Positions 51,761 to 60,814 are shown, counted from the first letter of the stretch. The stretch: 64,000 nucleotides of DNA from Acidobacteriota bacterium (GCA_019639255.1 JAHBSF010000014.1:1-64000); one strand, 5' to 3'. Made by a program: numbers and translations. The notes: generated from the letters alone by a model not told the origin.

Positions 51761-52639
51761 ATGAAAGTCTGGTACGCACTCGAAATCGGGATTGGACGCG
51801 CGGCTGAAGCGCCCGTAGCCGCACAGCTATGGACTGCCGGCACCACGGGCATAGAGATTTCCGAAGACTCCGCTGATGCAATCACCCTGCGCGCCTACTT
51901 CGACGCCGCGCCCGATGAAGACAACATGCGCGAAGCAATATCAAAAGCGCTTGAAGCTGCGGGACTGCCCCGATCGCTGTTGCGCGATTTGCGCAGTCTG
52001 ACCATTGCGGATCAGGACTGGCTTGCGGAATGGAAGAAAGGATACGAACCCGTTGCAGTGGGAGAAAGACTGCTCATCGTGCCTTCGTGGAAACGCGATG
52101 AAACGGGCGCGGTCGATCGCGTAGTGGTGCAGATAGATCCGGGCCTCGCCTTCGGCACGGGCACGCACGAAACCACGCGCGGATGCCTGGAGATGCTCGA
52201 ACGCTACTGGCGGGGCGGCGCAATGCTCGATGTCGGCACGGGCACCGGGATTCTCGCGATGGCGGCAATCAAGCTCCGTCCGGGCGCACGCGTGACGGGC
52301 TTCGATGTTGATCCCGAGGCGGTAGAAGTCGCGCGGGAAAACGCCGAAATCAACGGCGTCGCCGATGAACTGGAGATCGAGGTCAACAAGCTTTCTTTTT
52401 ATAACGGATCGGAATTCGATCTCGTCACCGCAAATCTGACGGCGGATGTGCTCGTTCCAATGTCCCGCGACTTTTCGGGAGTGATGAAAAGCGGCGGAGT
52501 CCTGATCGCTTCCGGAATACTCACTGAACAGCGCGAAGAAGTCGAAAGCGCATTCGCCGCCGCAGGCTTCGTTGTTATGGAAAGAATGCCCGACGGCGAG
52601 TGGGTCACACTGGCGTTGAGAGAGAATGGAATAAACTGA
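51761..52639 (+). CDS. prmA: Ribosomal protein L11 methyltransferase
   Basis: I chose ATG 51761 (292 residues); GTG 51746 would add five residues. The N-terminal substrate-binding domain covers about 1-90 and the class I methyltransferase domain follows: DPGLAFGTGTHETTRGCLEML is the PrmA signature, LDVGTGTGILAMAA the SAM motif I, and TANLTADVL the NPP-like motif IV position. It trimethylates L11. The last five residues (ENGIN) and the stop lie inside the next palindromic element (left arm GAGAGAGAATGGAATAAAC), so the repeat has supplied the C-terminus. Confidence 0.95.
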   Translation: MKVWYALEIGIGRAAEAPVAAQLWTAGTTGIEISEDSADAITLRAYFDAAPDEDNMREAISKALEAAGLPRSLLRDLRSLTIADQDWLAEWKKGYEPVAVGERLLIVPSWKRDETGAVDRVVVQIDPGLAFGTGTHETTRGCLEMLERYWRGGAMLDVGTGTGILAMAAIKLRPGARVTGFDVDPEAVEVARENAEINGVADELEIEVNKLSFYNGSEFDLVTANLTADVLVPMSRDFSGVMKSGGVLIASGILTEQREEVESAFAAAGFVVMERMPDGEWVTLALRENGIN

Positions 52640-52709
52640 AATCACGGAAACAGGCATATTTTTTTCCGTGATTTTCCGTTTTATTCCGTTTGTTTCGTAC
52701 TCTCTCTTT
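52618..52709. repeat. Long palindromic intergenic element, copy 22
   Basis: Left GAGAGAGAATGGAATAAAC, right TTTATTCCGTTTGTTTCGTA-CTCTCTC; the inner stem AATCACGGAAA/TTTCCGTGATT is perfect. The left arm is within the prmA coding sequence. Lies between convergent prmA and the phosphatase. Confidence 0.88.
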
Positions 52710-52712
52710 TCC

Positions 52713-53435
52713 TCAGCGATAAGTGCGCAATGCGGGATCGTCGATGTGCGGCAGCGCGTTGAAGCAGTCGAGCGCGATCCGTTCGCCGCTGAATACCACG
52801 CCCGTAAGCGAAGCGTTCAGTATCCTCCAGTTGAATTCGATCGCCATTTCCGAGGGCGCACGCACGGCGCGCTGCACTGCAACGGAAATCGGCCCGCCCG
52901 AAGTAAACACCGCAATGCGCCGGCCCTTGCCTTCTCCCGACATCGCCCTGCGCAGCCCGCGCTCTACCCTCGCAGCGAACGCATCCCACGATTCGACCTC
53001 CGGCGATTCGATCTCGCCGCGCACCCAGCGCGCCGTTACCGCCTCGAACAACAGTTGAAAGGTCCGCCGCTGCTGCTCCGCGTCACCGCTCGCCCGCGCG
53101 TGCGCCTCGGCGAGCCGCGCAATACGTTCCTCGCTGCGCGCAAGCATCGGAACGAATACGCGCAGCACGCCGTCGCTGTCGTATTCATCGAGTTCGTCCA
53201 GGACCGCCGGCTCCGGCCACCCAAGCCCGGCCGCAAGCATCTCCCTGCCCACCTGTACGGCCGTGCCCGTCTGCCTCTGTCGCGGCCCCGAATACACCTC
53301 GTCGAAGAGCATCCCGCGCCCGGCCCAGTACCGCCCTAACCGCCGCGATTGCTCTACGCCCCGCTCCGAAAGCCGGTCGTAATCGTCCCCTAAAAAGTTC
53401 GCCTGCCCGTGTCTTACAAGTATAAGTTCGCTCAT
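52713..53435 (-). CDS. Histidine phosphatase superfamily protein
   Basis: 240 residues. It begins MSELILVRHGQANFL; the RHG motif (residues 8-10) holds the phosphate-accepting histidine. DRLSERGVEQSRRLGRYW and EVYSGPRQRQTGTA are typical early motifs of the phosphoglycerate mutase-like clan. In the usual position of the second catalytic histidine (VxHGG) the sequence reads FTSGGPIS, so that His is missing; some members of the clan share this form. The substrate cannot be deduced. Divergent from nrdA. Confidence 0.85.
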   Translation of the reverse strand: MSELILVRHGQANFLGDDYDRLSERGVEQSRRLGRYWAGRGMLFDEVYSGPRQRQTGTAVQVGREMLAAGLGWPEPAVLDELDEYDSDGVLRVFVPMLARSEERIARLAEAHARASGDAEQQRRTFQLLFEAVTARWVRGEIESPEVESWDAFAARVERGLRRAMSGEGKGRRIAVFTSGGPISVAVQRAVRAPSEMAIEFNWRILNASLTGVVFSGERIALDCFNALPHIDDPALRTYR

Positions 53436-53496
53436 CGCTCCGATTATTCAACGCCCCCGGCCCTGAAAACAAACTCTTCCGAGCGACAAGAAAATA

Positions 53497-53510
53497 CCAC
53501 AATATCGTGT
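53497..53510 (+). promoter_or_regulatory. NrdR-box-like sequence
   Basis: CCACAATATCGTGT contains the near-palindrome CAC-n-ATAT-n-GTG and resembles the NrdR box (ACACWATATWTWGTGT type). It abuts the -35 box of the nrdA promoter, where the repressor would block RNA polymerase. I did not find a clear second box. Confidence 0.6.
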
Positions 53511-53511
53511 A

Positions 53512-53540
53512 TTGACACTCCGGGTAAGCCACCATAGAAT
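53512..53540 (+). promoter_or_regulatory. Sigma-70-type promoter of nrdAB
   Basis: TTGACA (53512-53517), a 17-bp spacer, then TAGAAT (53535-53540): a consensus -35, ideal spacing and a one-mismatch -10. The start codon is 115 bp downstream, leaving a leader of about 105 nt. Confidence 0.75.
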
Positions 53541-53654
53541 GTACGCCGTTCGCAGGTACTCCGGAGGGTCTGGGAAATCAGCGCTCCCTCATCCAGCGCC
53601 GCGCGACGAAAGACAACAGGACAAACGGATCTGAAGAAAGCAAAGGAGCTTCCC

Positions 53655-56069
53655 GTGGAGAACGCCTCTGCGACGCCGCAACTCGCCGCCCGAACGAACG
53701 ACCCCGGAGCAGTCCGGCAGGAGTCGGGTGCGGACTACGCCCCGACGCAGATGCGCGTGCGCAAGCGCAACGGAACGCTCGAAGCCGTGGATCTGAACAA
53801 GATCGTGCGGGCGGTGGGGCGATGCTGTTACGGGTTGGGAAGCGTGGATGCGCTGAGGGTGGCGACCAAAACCATCAGCGGGCTTTACGACGGGGCTACG
53901 ACGAAAGAACTCGACCGGCTCTCGATTCAGACGGCGGCGGCGCTGATTTTCGAGGAGCCGGAGTATGCGCGGCTTGCCGCGCGGCTGCTTGCCACTTACA
54001 TCGACAAGGAGGTCGCCAATCAGGAGATACACTCCTTCTCGCAGTCGATCCGCACGGGATACGAACTCGGGCTGATCAACGATCGTGTAGCCTCGTTTGC
54101 AGCGGCGAACAGCCGGAAGCTCAACGACGCTATCGAGCCTGCGCGCAGCGATCTGTTCGAGTTCTTCGGGCTGCGCACGGTTTACGACCGTTATCTGTTG
54201 CGCCATCCCGAGCTGCGCGATGTCATAGAGACGCCGCCCTATTTCTGGATGCGCATTGCGTGCGGGCTGGCCGAGACCGTAGCGGAGGCGCTGGATCTTT
54301 ACCGGCTTTTTTCCTCGCTCGAATACCTGCCGAGTTCGCCTACGCTGTTCAACGCCGGAACGCGCCACGAGCAGCTCTCCTCGTGTTTTCTGCTGGATTC
54401 GCCCTCGGACGAGCTTGAAGGGATTTACCGAAAATACACGGACGTGGCGATGCTTTCGAAGTATTCCGGCGGAATCGGCATCGCCTTCACGCGCGTCAGG
54501 TCGCGCGGATCGCTGATACGCGGCACCAACGGGCATTCGAACGGCATTGTGCCGTGGCTCAAGACGCTGGACGCTTCGGTAGCGGCGGTCAATCAGGGCG
54601 GGCGGAGAAAGGGCGCGTGCTGCGTTTATCTGGAGCCGTGGCACGCGGATGTGGAAGAGTTTCTGGAGTTGCGCGACAACACGGGCGACGAGGCGCGGCG
54701 CACGCACAATCTGAATCTGGCGAACTGGATTCCGGATCTGTTTATGCGGCGCGTAGAGGCCGACGCCGAATGGTCGCTGTTTGACCCGAAAACCACGCCG
54801 CATCTGACCGACCTGTACGGCGCGCAGTTCGACGCGGCATATGAAACGGCGGAAGCCGAAGGGTTGGCGGTCAAGACCGTGAAGGCGCGCGATCTTTATG
54901 CGCGCATGATGCGCACGCTTGCGCAAACGGGCAACGGATGGATGACGTTCAAGGACGCAAGCAACAGCAAGTGCAATCAGACGGCCGCGCCCGAAGCCGT
55001 AGTGCATCTGTCGAACCTGTGCACGGAAATCATCGAGGTGACCTCCGGCGATGAAACCGCCGTATGCAATCTGGGTTCGGTGAATCTTGCGCGCCACGTA
55101 ACGGACGGCGAATTCGATTTTGCGAAGCTCGGCGAAACCGTGCGGCTGGCGATACGGCAACTCGACCGCGTAATCGACCTTAATTATTACCCGATTTCCT
55201 CGACGCGGGATTCAAACCTGCGCTGGCGCAACGTCGGCCTGGGCGTGATGGGGCTGCACGACGTATTTTTCCGTATGCGTCTGCCGTTCGACGCGCCCGA
55301 AGCGCGCGAGATATCGCGCAGGATTCAGGAAGAAGTCTACTTTGCGGCGCTCGACGCTTCCTGCGAACTCGCGCGTGAACGCGGCGCGCATCCCTCGTTC
55401 GCCGAAACGCGTGCGGCGCGCGGCGAACTGCAATTCGATTTGTGGGGAGCGACTCCGACCGATCCCGGGAGGTGGGAGCAACTGCGCGAGCGTATAAAAC
55501 GCGACGGGCTGCGCAATTCCCTGATGATAGCGATTGCGCCTACTGCAACGATTGCATCCATAGCCGGATGTTATGAGTGCATAGAACCGCAGGTATCGAA
55601 TCTGTTCAAGCGCGAGACGCTGTCGGGCGACTTCCTTCAGGTGAATCGCTATCTGGTCGCGGATCTGAAGCGGCTCGGGCTGTGGAACGAGGGAATACGC
55701 GCCAAGATCAAACTCGCCGAAGGGTCCGTGCAGGGCGTCGACGAGATCCCGGAAAATGTCAGACTGATTTACCGCACGGCGTGGGAGCTGCCGATGAGAT
55801 CGCTCATAGATCTTGCGGCCGAGCGCGGCGCGTTTATAGATCAGAGCCAGTCGCTCAATCTCTTCATAGAGAATCCGACGATAGGCGTGCTGTCGTCGAT
55901 GTATATGTATGCGTGGAAGAAGGGGCTGAAGACGACCTATTATCTGCGCTCGCGGCCCGCGACGCGCATCGCAAAAACTACCGTGACCGCGGCGGCGAAA
56001 ACCGCAACCGACGCGCAGGCCGTGGCGTGTTCGCTCGAAAACCCGGAAATCTGCGAAGCGTGCCAGTAA
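53655..56069 (+). CDS. nrdA: Class Ia ribonucleotide reductase, large subunit
   Basis: 804 residues starting at GTG 53655 after AAAGGAG. It reduces ribonucleoside diphosphates with NrdB. The N-terminal ATP-cone (about 30-120; MRVRKRNGTLEAVDLNKIVRAV) implies dATP control. Catalytic features: the cysteine in LSSCFLLDS, the radical-site motif SNLCTEI (Asn, Cys, Glu) and the partner cysteine in AVCNLGSVNL. The substrate loop region is PTATIASIAGC. The C-terminal tail ends EICEACQ, a CxxC redox pair for reactivation by thioredoxin. nrdB follows after 29 bp. The promoter with an NrdR-like box lies at 53497-53540. Confidence 0.97.
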   Translation: MENASATPQLAARTNDPGAVRQESGADYAPTQMRVRKRNGTLEAVDLNKIVRAVGRCCYGLGSVDALRVATKTISGLYDGATTKELDRLSIQTAAALIFEEPEYARLAARLLATYIDKEVANQEIHSFSQSIRTGYELGLINDRVASFAAANSRKLNDAIEPARSDLFEFFGLRTVYDRYLLRHPELRDVIETPPYFWMRIACGLAETVAEALDLYRLFSSLEYLPSSPTLFNAGTRHEQLSSCFLLDSPSDELEGIYRKYTDVAMLSKYSGGIGIAFTRVRSRGSLIRGTNGHSNGIVPWLKTLDASVAAVNQGGRRKGACCVYLEPWHADVEEFLELRDNTGDEARRTHNLNLANWIPDLFMRRVEADAEWSLFDPKTTPHLTDLYGAQFDAAYETAEAEGLAVKTVKARDLYARMMRTLAQTGNGWMTFKDASNSKCNQTAAPEAVVHLSNLCTEIIEVTSGDETAVCNLGSVNLARHVTDGEFDFAKLGETVRLAIRQLDRVIDLNYYPISSTRDSNLRWRNVGLGVMGLHDVFFRMRLPFDAPEAREISRRIQEEVYFAALDASCELARERGAHPSFAETRAARGELQFDLWGATPTDPGRWEQLRERIKRDGLRNSLMIAIAPTATIASIAGCYECIEPQVSNLFKRETLSGDFLQVNRYLVADLKRLGLWNEGIRAKIKLAEGSVQGVDEIPENVRLIYRTAWELPMRSLIDLAAERGAFIDQSQSLNLFIENPTIGVLSSMYMYAWKKGLKTTYYLRSRPATRIAKTTVTAAAKTATDAQAVACSLENPEICEACQ

Positions 56070-56098
56070 GAGAGATATCCGTTCAGGAGTAAGGTGAG

Positions 56099-57097
56099 AT
56101 GCTGCTTGAGCCCGGTTTGAATCTGACGTTGCGCCCGATGCGCTACCCCGTGTTTTATGAAATGTACCGCGCGGCGATCAAGAATACTTGGACGGTGGAA
56201 GAAGTCGATTTCTCTACCGACGTAACCGATCTGCGGCAGCGGATGAATGCATCGGAGAGTCATCTCATCAACCGCCTCGTAGCCTTTTTCGCTACGGGCG
56301 ATTCGATCGTGGCGAACAACCTGGTGCTGAATCTTTACCGGCATCTGAATGCGCCCGAAGCGCGGCTGTATCTGTCGCGCCAGCTTTTTGAAGAAGCGCT
56401 CCACGTACAGTTTTATCTGACGCTGCTCGATACCTACATACCCGAACCGCACGAGCGCGAGCGCGCGTTCGCCGCCGTAGAAAACATTCCGTCGATCCGC
56501 AAAAAGGCGCAGTTTTCGCTGCAGTGGATGGATTCGATAGGAGAGCTTGACCGGCTTGAGACCGAAGACGACCGCAGGCGTTTTCTGCTCAATCTGATCT
56601 GTTATGCAGCGTGCATCGAGGGATTGTTTTTCTTTGCGGCGTTTGCGTATGTCTACTACCTGCGTTCGCGCGGGCTGCTCAACGGGCTGGCTGCGGGAAC
56701 GAACTGGGTATTCCGGGATGAAAGCGCGCACATGGCGTTTGCCTTCGAGGTCATCGAAACCGTAAGGCGCGAGGAGCCGCATCTGTTTACGCGCGAACTC
56801 GAGCGCCGGATCGGGGAGATGATCGAAGAAGCCGTCGAGTGCGAAACGCAGTTTGCCGAGGATCTGCTTGCGGGCGGCGTTCCGGGAATGACGGTCGCCG
56901 AAATGCGGCAATATCTGGAATACGTCGCGGATCAGCGTCTGGTGATGCTCGGGTTAGGGCCGCGTTACGGCGCGCGCAATCCGTTTTCCTTTATGGAACT
57001 GCAGGACGTACAGGAGCTGGCGAACTTCTTCGAGCGGCGCGTTTCCGCCTATCAGGTCGGAGTTACGGGCGAAGTCGTTTTCAACGAAGCGTTCTGA
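56099..57097 (+). CDS. nrdB: Class Ia ribonucleotide reductase, small (radical) subunit
   Basis: 332 residues. All-helical ferritin-like protein that stores the tyrosyl radical. Di-iron ligands are visible: Asp in FATGDSIVAN, Glu and His in FEEALHVQFY with the radical tyrosine at the end of this motif (E-x2-H-x3-Y), Glu in CIEGLFFFAAF and the EsaH pair in RDESAHMAFAFE. Because the tyrosine is present it is the ordinary class Ia/Ib type, not the Tyr-lacking Ic form. Ribosome binding site AGGAGTAAGGTGAG. Cotranscribed with nrdA. Confidence 0.97.
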   Translation: MLLEPGLNLTLRPMRYPVFYEMYRAAIKNTWTVEEVDFSTDVTDLRQRMNASESHLINRLVAFFATGDSIVANNLVLNLYRHLNAPEARLYLSRQLFEEALHVQFYLTLLDTYIPEPHERERAFAAVENIPSIRKKAQFSLQWMDSIGELDRLETEDDRRRFLLNLICYAACIEGLFFFAAFAYVYYLRSRGLLNGLAAGTNWVFRDESAHMAFAFEVIETVRREEPHLFTRELERRIGEMIEEAVECETQFAEDLLAGGVPGMTVAEMRQYLEYVADQRLVMLGLGPRYGARNPFSFMELQDVQELANFFERRVSAYQVGVTGEVVFNEAF

Positions 57098-57113
57098 ATC
57101 GATTGCCAATTGG

Positions 57114-57245
57114 CGCATACCGGAAGAAATAAGAGAGATAACGGAACAAACGGAATAAACTGAACAAACGGAAAAGATTATACCCTTCCGTTTGTTCAGT
57201 TTATTCCGTTTGTTCCGTTATCTCTCTTATTTCTTCCGGTATGCG
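57114..57245. repeat. Perfect 60-bp-arm palindrome, copy 23
   Basis: The arms 57114-57173 and 57186-57245 are exact reverse complements over 60 bp with a 12-bp loop. The core is the usual AAGAGAGATAACGGAACA, and perfect symmetry extends further out (CGCATACCGGAAGAAAT) than in other copies. Confidence 0.98.
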
Positions 57246-57328
57246 ATGAAGCGGGCATGCTATAATCGCGCCGTTTCGACCGATCAAGCGTCAGTTCCAT
57301 TCCGGTCGCTCGTGTGGGGGGCTGCCAG

Positions 57329-59002
57329 ATGCATACATCTAAAACCATACGTCTCGTAGCACTGGGCGCGGCGTTCGCAGCGCTGCTGCCTCTGGCGTTG
57401 GCATCGGCGCAATCGCGTCCGCCGAATCTGACCAACAGGCTGCACATGTATTCAAAGCCCGCCGTGGTCCGCATCATTTCCGGATTTACCGGACAGTGGG
57501 TCTGGGACAACAGGCGGTGGAATACACAGTCGATATCGAGCGGTTCCGGTTTTCTGATCAATCCCGACGGATATGTTCTTACAAACGCGCACGTGGTCAG
57601 CGACATACGCGAAGGCGACAACGCCGGGAGGCGGACGCTGCTGTTTCAACTCGCCGTGCAGGTGCTAAGGGCGCGCAACATTGCAGTGACGCGTGAAAAC
57701 GTATCAAATGCGATGAACGTGCTCGGTCAGCAGGCATCGCTCAGCAACTTTCAGCGCATCAACCGCGTATTTCTGCAAAGCGGCACATCTTTCCCTTACG
57801 AAATCAAGTCCTACGGCGCGCCTACGGGCGAGGGTCAGGATCTGCCCGCGGGCAAGGATGTCGCGGTGCTGAAGATCGAGATAAAGAACGCGCCCACGCT
57901 GCCGCTCGGCAACTCCACCCAGATGCAGGTAGGAGACCGCATCTTCCTGCTCGGCTATCCGGGCGCGGCGGATTCCGATGTACTCGATTCCCGTTCGGCG
58001 CTCGAACCCACGACCAATGACGGCTCGATAACGGCGAAGAAGAACTCGGCCGATGGAGCGCCGATTCTTCAGACCAACACGGCGGCAACGCACGGCAATT
58101 CGGGCGGCCCGGCAATCAACGAAAAGGGCGAGGTCATCGGGCTGCTGACGTTTCGCGGCAACACGGTAAACGGTCAGGAAATTCAGGGCTTCAACTTTAT
58201 CGTTCCAACAAGCACGGTGATGGAGTTCGTCAGACAGTCCGGAACGGAAAACAAAGCCAGCCCGATCGATGTGAAGTGGCGCGAAGGACTCGATAATTTC
58301 TGGAACCAGCGGTACAAGTACGCAAGGGACGACTTTCAGGAAGTGCTCGCACTTTACGGCGACCACAGCGAAGCCAAGAAACTGATTTCCGAGGCGCAGG
58401 AATTCATCGCTACGGGCCAGGATCGCTCCAGTTCGTGGGTATGGATGGCCGTCATCGTGGTGCTCGGCGGGGGATTTCTTCTGGTAGCGGGCGGCGGATT
58501 GCTCGCATTTGTCCTGATTCGCCGGAAGAAAGGAAAGGCGCAAGCACCTGCGATGCCCGTGCCGGCTTACGCCGGCGCTGCGCAACCTGCGCCCGCGCCG
58601 CAGCGTTCGGCGCAACCGGAGATTGCACCGGCACCGAACTTTCCGCGCACTGCACCTCTCGGCGGATCTCCAAGAACCGAGATGTTCGAAGCAGCCGCAA
58701 CGGGCCGGCTCGTCTGCACCATGGGGCCGCTCGAAGGCCAGGAGTTTCCAGTCAATCAGGGCGTCTATCTCGGCCGCGATGCAACGCGATCTCAGGTAGT
58801 GATCGCCGATGCGCAGGTATCGGGACAGCATTTGTGGATAGGCCCCGTGGGCTCCAGAATCGTCGCGCGCGACAACGGGTCTACCAACGGCACATTCCTC
58901 AACAACGACCTGGCCCAGCGCATCACCGAGGTCGAACTCAACGATCGCGACGTGCTCATACTCGGCGGGCGCGCTTCGGTCAAGTTCGTATTTCTGCGCT
59001 GA
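57329..59002 (+). CDS. Membrane-bound trypsin-like protease with C-terminal FHA domain
   Basis: I chose ATG 57329 (557 residues); GTG 57314 is the alternative. A signal peptide or anchor covers about 1-28 (LVALGAAFAALLPLALASAQ). The serine protease domain follows: His in VLTNAHVVSD, Asp in KDVAVLKIEI, Ser in HGNSGGPAIN. No PDZ domain is seen. A membrane helix at about 376-402 (VIVVLGGGFLLVAGGGLLAFV) and a Pro/Ala-rich linker lead to an FHA domain (GVYLGRDATRSQVVIAD, VSGQHLWIG, DNGSTNGTFLNN), which binds phosphothreonine. The protease would face the periplasm and FHA the cytoplasm. The stop overlaps the rsmE start. Confidence 0.92.
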   Translation: MHTSKTIRLVALGAAFAALLPLALASAQSRPPNLTNRLHMYSKPAVVRIISGFTGQWVWDNRRWNTQSISSGSGFLINPDGYVLTNAHVVSDIREGDNAGRRTLLFQLAVQVLRARNIAVTRENVSNAMNVLGQQASLSNFQRINRVFLQSGTSFPYEIKSYGAPTGEGQDLPAGKDVAVLKIEIKNAPTLPLGNSTQMQVGDRIFLLGYPGAADSDVLDSRSALEPTTNDGSITAKKNSADGAPILQTNTAATHGNSGGPAINEKGEVIGLLTFRGNTVNGQEIQGFNFIVPTSTVMEFVRQSGTENKASPIDVKWREGLDNFWNQRYKYARDDFQEVLALYGDHSEAKKLISEAQEFIATGQDRSSSWVWMAVIVVLGGGFLLVAGGGLLAFVLIRRKKGKAQAPAMPVPAYAGAAQPAPAPQRSAQPEIAPAPNFPRTAPLGGSPRTEMFEAAATGRLVCTMGPLEGQEFPVNQGVYLGRDATRSQVVIADAQVSGQHLWIGPVGSRIVARDNGSTNGTFLNNDLAQRITEVELNDRDVLILGGRASVKFVFLR

Positions 59003-59745
59003 TGCAGCGACACCGATTCTTCGCGCCGCCCGAACGCATCGCGGCATCGACCATCATTCTGGATACAGATGAGGCGCATCACCTTGCGCGCGTTTTGCGT
59101 CTGCCGCCCGGCGCGCGCGTGTGGGTACTCGACGGCGCGGGCCGCGAATACGAATGCGAGGTTGCGCGCATAGGTAAACCTGAGGTGGAGTTGACGATCT
59201 GCGCGCGCGTAACTGCGCCGGTGGAATCTCCGCTGCGCATAGAACTCGCTCAGGGCCTTGCAAAAGGCGACAAGTTCGACTGGATAGTACAAAAGGCAAC
59301 CGAACTCGGAGTGACGAGGATCGTGCCGCTAACGACGGCGCACAGCGAGGTGCGAAGGGTGGAAGAACGCGCCGGAAAAAAGGTCGGTCGCTGGGAGCGC
59401 ATATCGCTCGAAGCCGTCAAACAGTGCGGCCGGTGCCGGCTTGTGGAAATCGCCGAACCCGCCGCCTGGACCGAATACGCGGCCGGAGCACCCGCAGATC
59501 TCAACCTGATCTTTTCCGAACGCGGCGGCAGGAGGCTTGTACAAATAGCCGCCGATGCAAATCGGCCCGTTTTATCGGTTCGTCTTGCGGTAGGCCCGGA
59601 AGGCGGATGGAGCGAACGCGAAGTGGATCTGGGCGCAGAAAATAACTGGACGCCCGTACATCTCGGCGCACGCGTGCTGCGAACCGAAACCGCTGCGGTA
59701 GCGGCGGTCGCAATCGTTCAGCATCTGTTCGGCGACCTGAGGTGA
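59002..59745 (+). CDS. rsmE: 16S rRNA (uracil-1498-N3) methyltransferase RsmE
   Basis: ATG 59002 overlaps the preceding stop (TGATG) and gives 247 residues, the normal length; a longer frame to 58435 is a shadow of the protease gene. The N-terminal PUA-like domain (HRFFAPPERI, HHLARVLRLPPGARV) is followed by the SPOUT methyltransferase with QGLAKGDKFDWIVQKATELGV, AVGPEGGWSEREVDL and the knot region LGARVLRTETAAVAAVAI. It modifies U1498 of 16S rRNA. Coupled to the protease-FHA gene; convergent with hemB. Confidence 0.96.
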   Translation: MQRHRFFAPPERIAASTIILDTDEAHHLARVLRLPPGARVWVLDGAGREYECEVARIGKPEVELTICARVTAPVESPLRIELAQGLAKGDKFDWIVQKATELGVTRIVPLTTAHSEVRRVEERAGKKVGRWERISLEAVKQCGRCRLVEIAEPAAWTEYAAGAPADLNLIFSERGGRRLVQIAADANRPVLSVRLAVGPEGGWSEREVDLGAENNWTPVHLGARVLRTETAAVAAVAIVQHLFGDLR

Positions 59746-59847
59746 AGAAGTGAGATAACGGAACATACGAAAACAGACGAAAAATCACGGAACATATGAT
59801 TATTTCTGTTTGTTTCGTCTATTTTCGTATGTTCCGTTATCTCTCTT
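59746..59847. repeat. Long palindromic intergenic element, copy 24
   Basis: AGTGAGATAACGGAACATAC faces GTATGTTCCGTTATCTCTCT: the unusual ATACG module appears in both arms. Inner ACGAAAACAGACGAAA faces TTTCGTCTATTTTCGT. Between convergent rsmE and hemB. Confidence 0.93.
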
Positions 59848-60814
59848 AAAGCAGTCTGATCACATCCTTTGCGAAATAGGTCAGGATCGCATCGGCGCCC
59901 GCGCGCTTGATAGCCGTCAGGCTCTCGATCATCACGCGCTGCTCGTCGATCCAGCCCAAACGCCCGGCGGCCTTGATCTGCGCGTACTCGCCCGATACCT
60001 GATACGCGGCCAGCGGCAGCGCAAAACGCTCGCGCACCATTCGCAGAATATCCAGATAGGGCAGCGCCGGTTTGACCATCAGCATATCGGCGCCCTGCTC
60101 TACATCGAGTTCGGCTTCGCGAATCGCTTCGCGCGCATTGGCCGGATCCATCTGATAGCCGCGCCGGTCGCCGAACTGCGGGGCGCTAGCGGCCGCTTCG
60201 CGAAACGGCCCGTAATAACCCGAAGCGTACTTGACCGCATACGACAGAATCGGCGTGTCGACGAAACCCGCCCGATCCAGCGCCGCGCGAATCGCCCCAA
60301 TCATACCGTCCATCATCGCCGATGGCGCAATTACGTCGGCGCCCGCTGCGGCCTGGGCTACAGCCGTTTGCGCCAGCAGTTCGAGCGTCGGATCGTTTGC
60401 TACATCCCCGTCTTTTATGACCCCGCAATGACCGTGCGAGGTGTATTCGCACAAACACGTATCGGCGAACACCACCATACCGGGCACAGCGCTTTTAAGG
60501 GCGCGGATTGCGCGCTGCGTAATGCCGTCTTCGGCCCACGCCTCGCTCCCCGCATCATCCTTCGACTCGGGCAGCCCGAATACGATCAACGAACCTATTC
60601 CAAGCCCGTAGGCGCTTTCGGCTTCCTTGACCAGTTCATCGACCGAAAGATTGAATACGCCGGGCATCGAGCCTACCTCGCGCCGCACGCCCTCGCCCGG
60701 ACATACGAACAGCGGGTAAATCAGATCGCCTGCATCCAGGCGCGTTTCCCTCACAAGCGCTCTCAGCCCCGGCGAGCCCCTCAACCGCCTCGGACGATGA
60801 ATCAACCCGGCCAT
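59846..60814 (-). CDS. hemB: Delta-aminolevulinic acid dehydratase (porphobilinogen synthase)
   Basis: The start at 60814 ([13 protein letters not shown], 322 residues) follows AAAGAGG at good spacing; an upstream ATG at 60847 would add 11 residues. It condenses two 5-aminolevulinates to porphobilinogen in haem synthesis. Both Schiff-base lysine regions are present ([16 protein letters not shown] and [11 protein letters not shown]). The metal-site cysteines in [14 protein letters not shown] mark the zinc-dependent form. Also [12 protein letters not shown]. Convergent with rsmE. Confidence 0.97.
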   Translation of the reverse strand: MAGLIHRPRRLRGSPGLRALVRETRLDAGDLIYPLFVCPGEGVRREVGSMPGVFNLSVDELVKEAESAYGLGIGSLIVFGLPESKDDAGSEAWAEDGITQRAIRALKSAVPGMVVFADTCLCEYTSHGHCGVIKDGDVANDPTLELLAQTAVAQAAAGADVIAPSAMMDGMIGAIRAALDRAGFVDTPILSYAVKYASGYYGPFREAAASAPQFGDRRGYQMDPANAREAIREAELDVEQGADMLMVKPALPYLDILRMVRERFALPLAAYQVSGEYAQIKAAGRLGWIDEQRVMIESLTAIKRAGADAILTYFAKDVIRLL

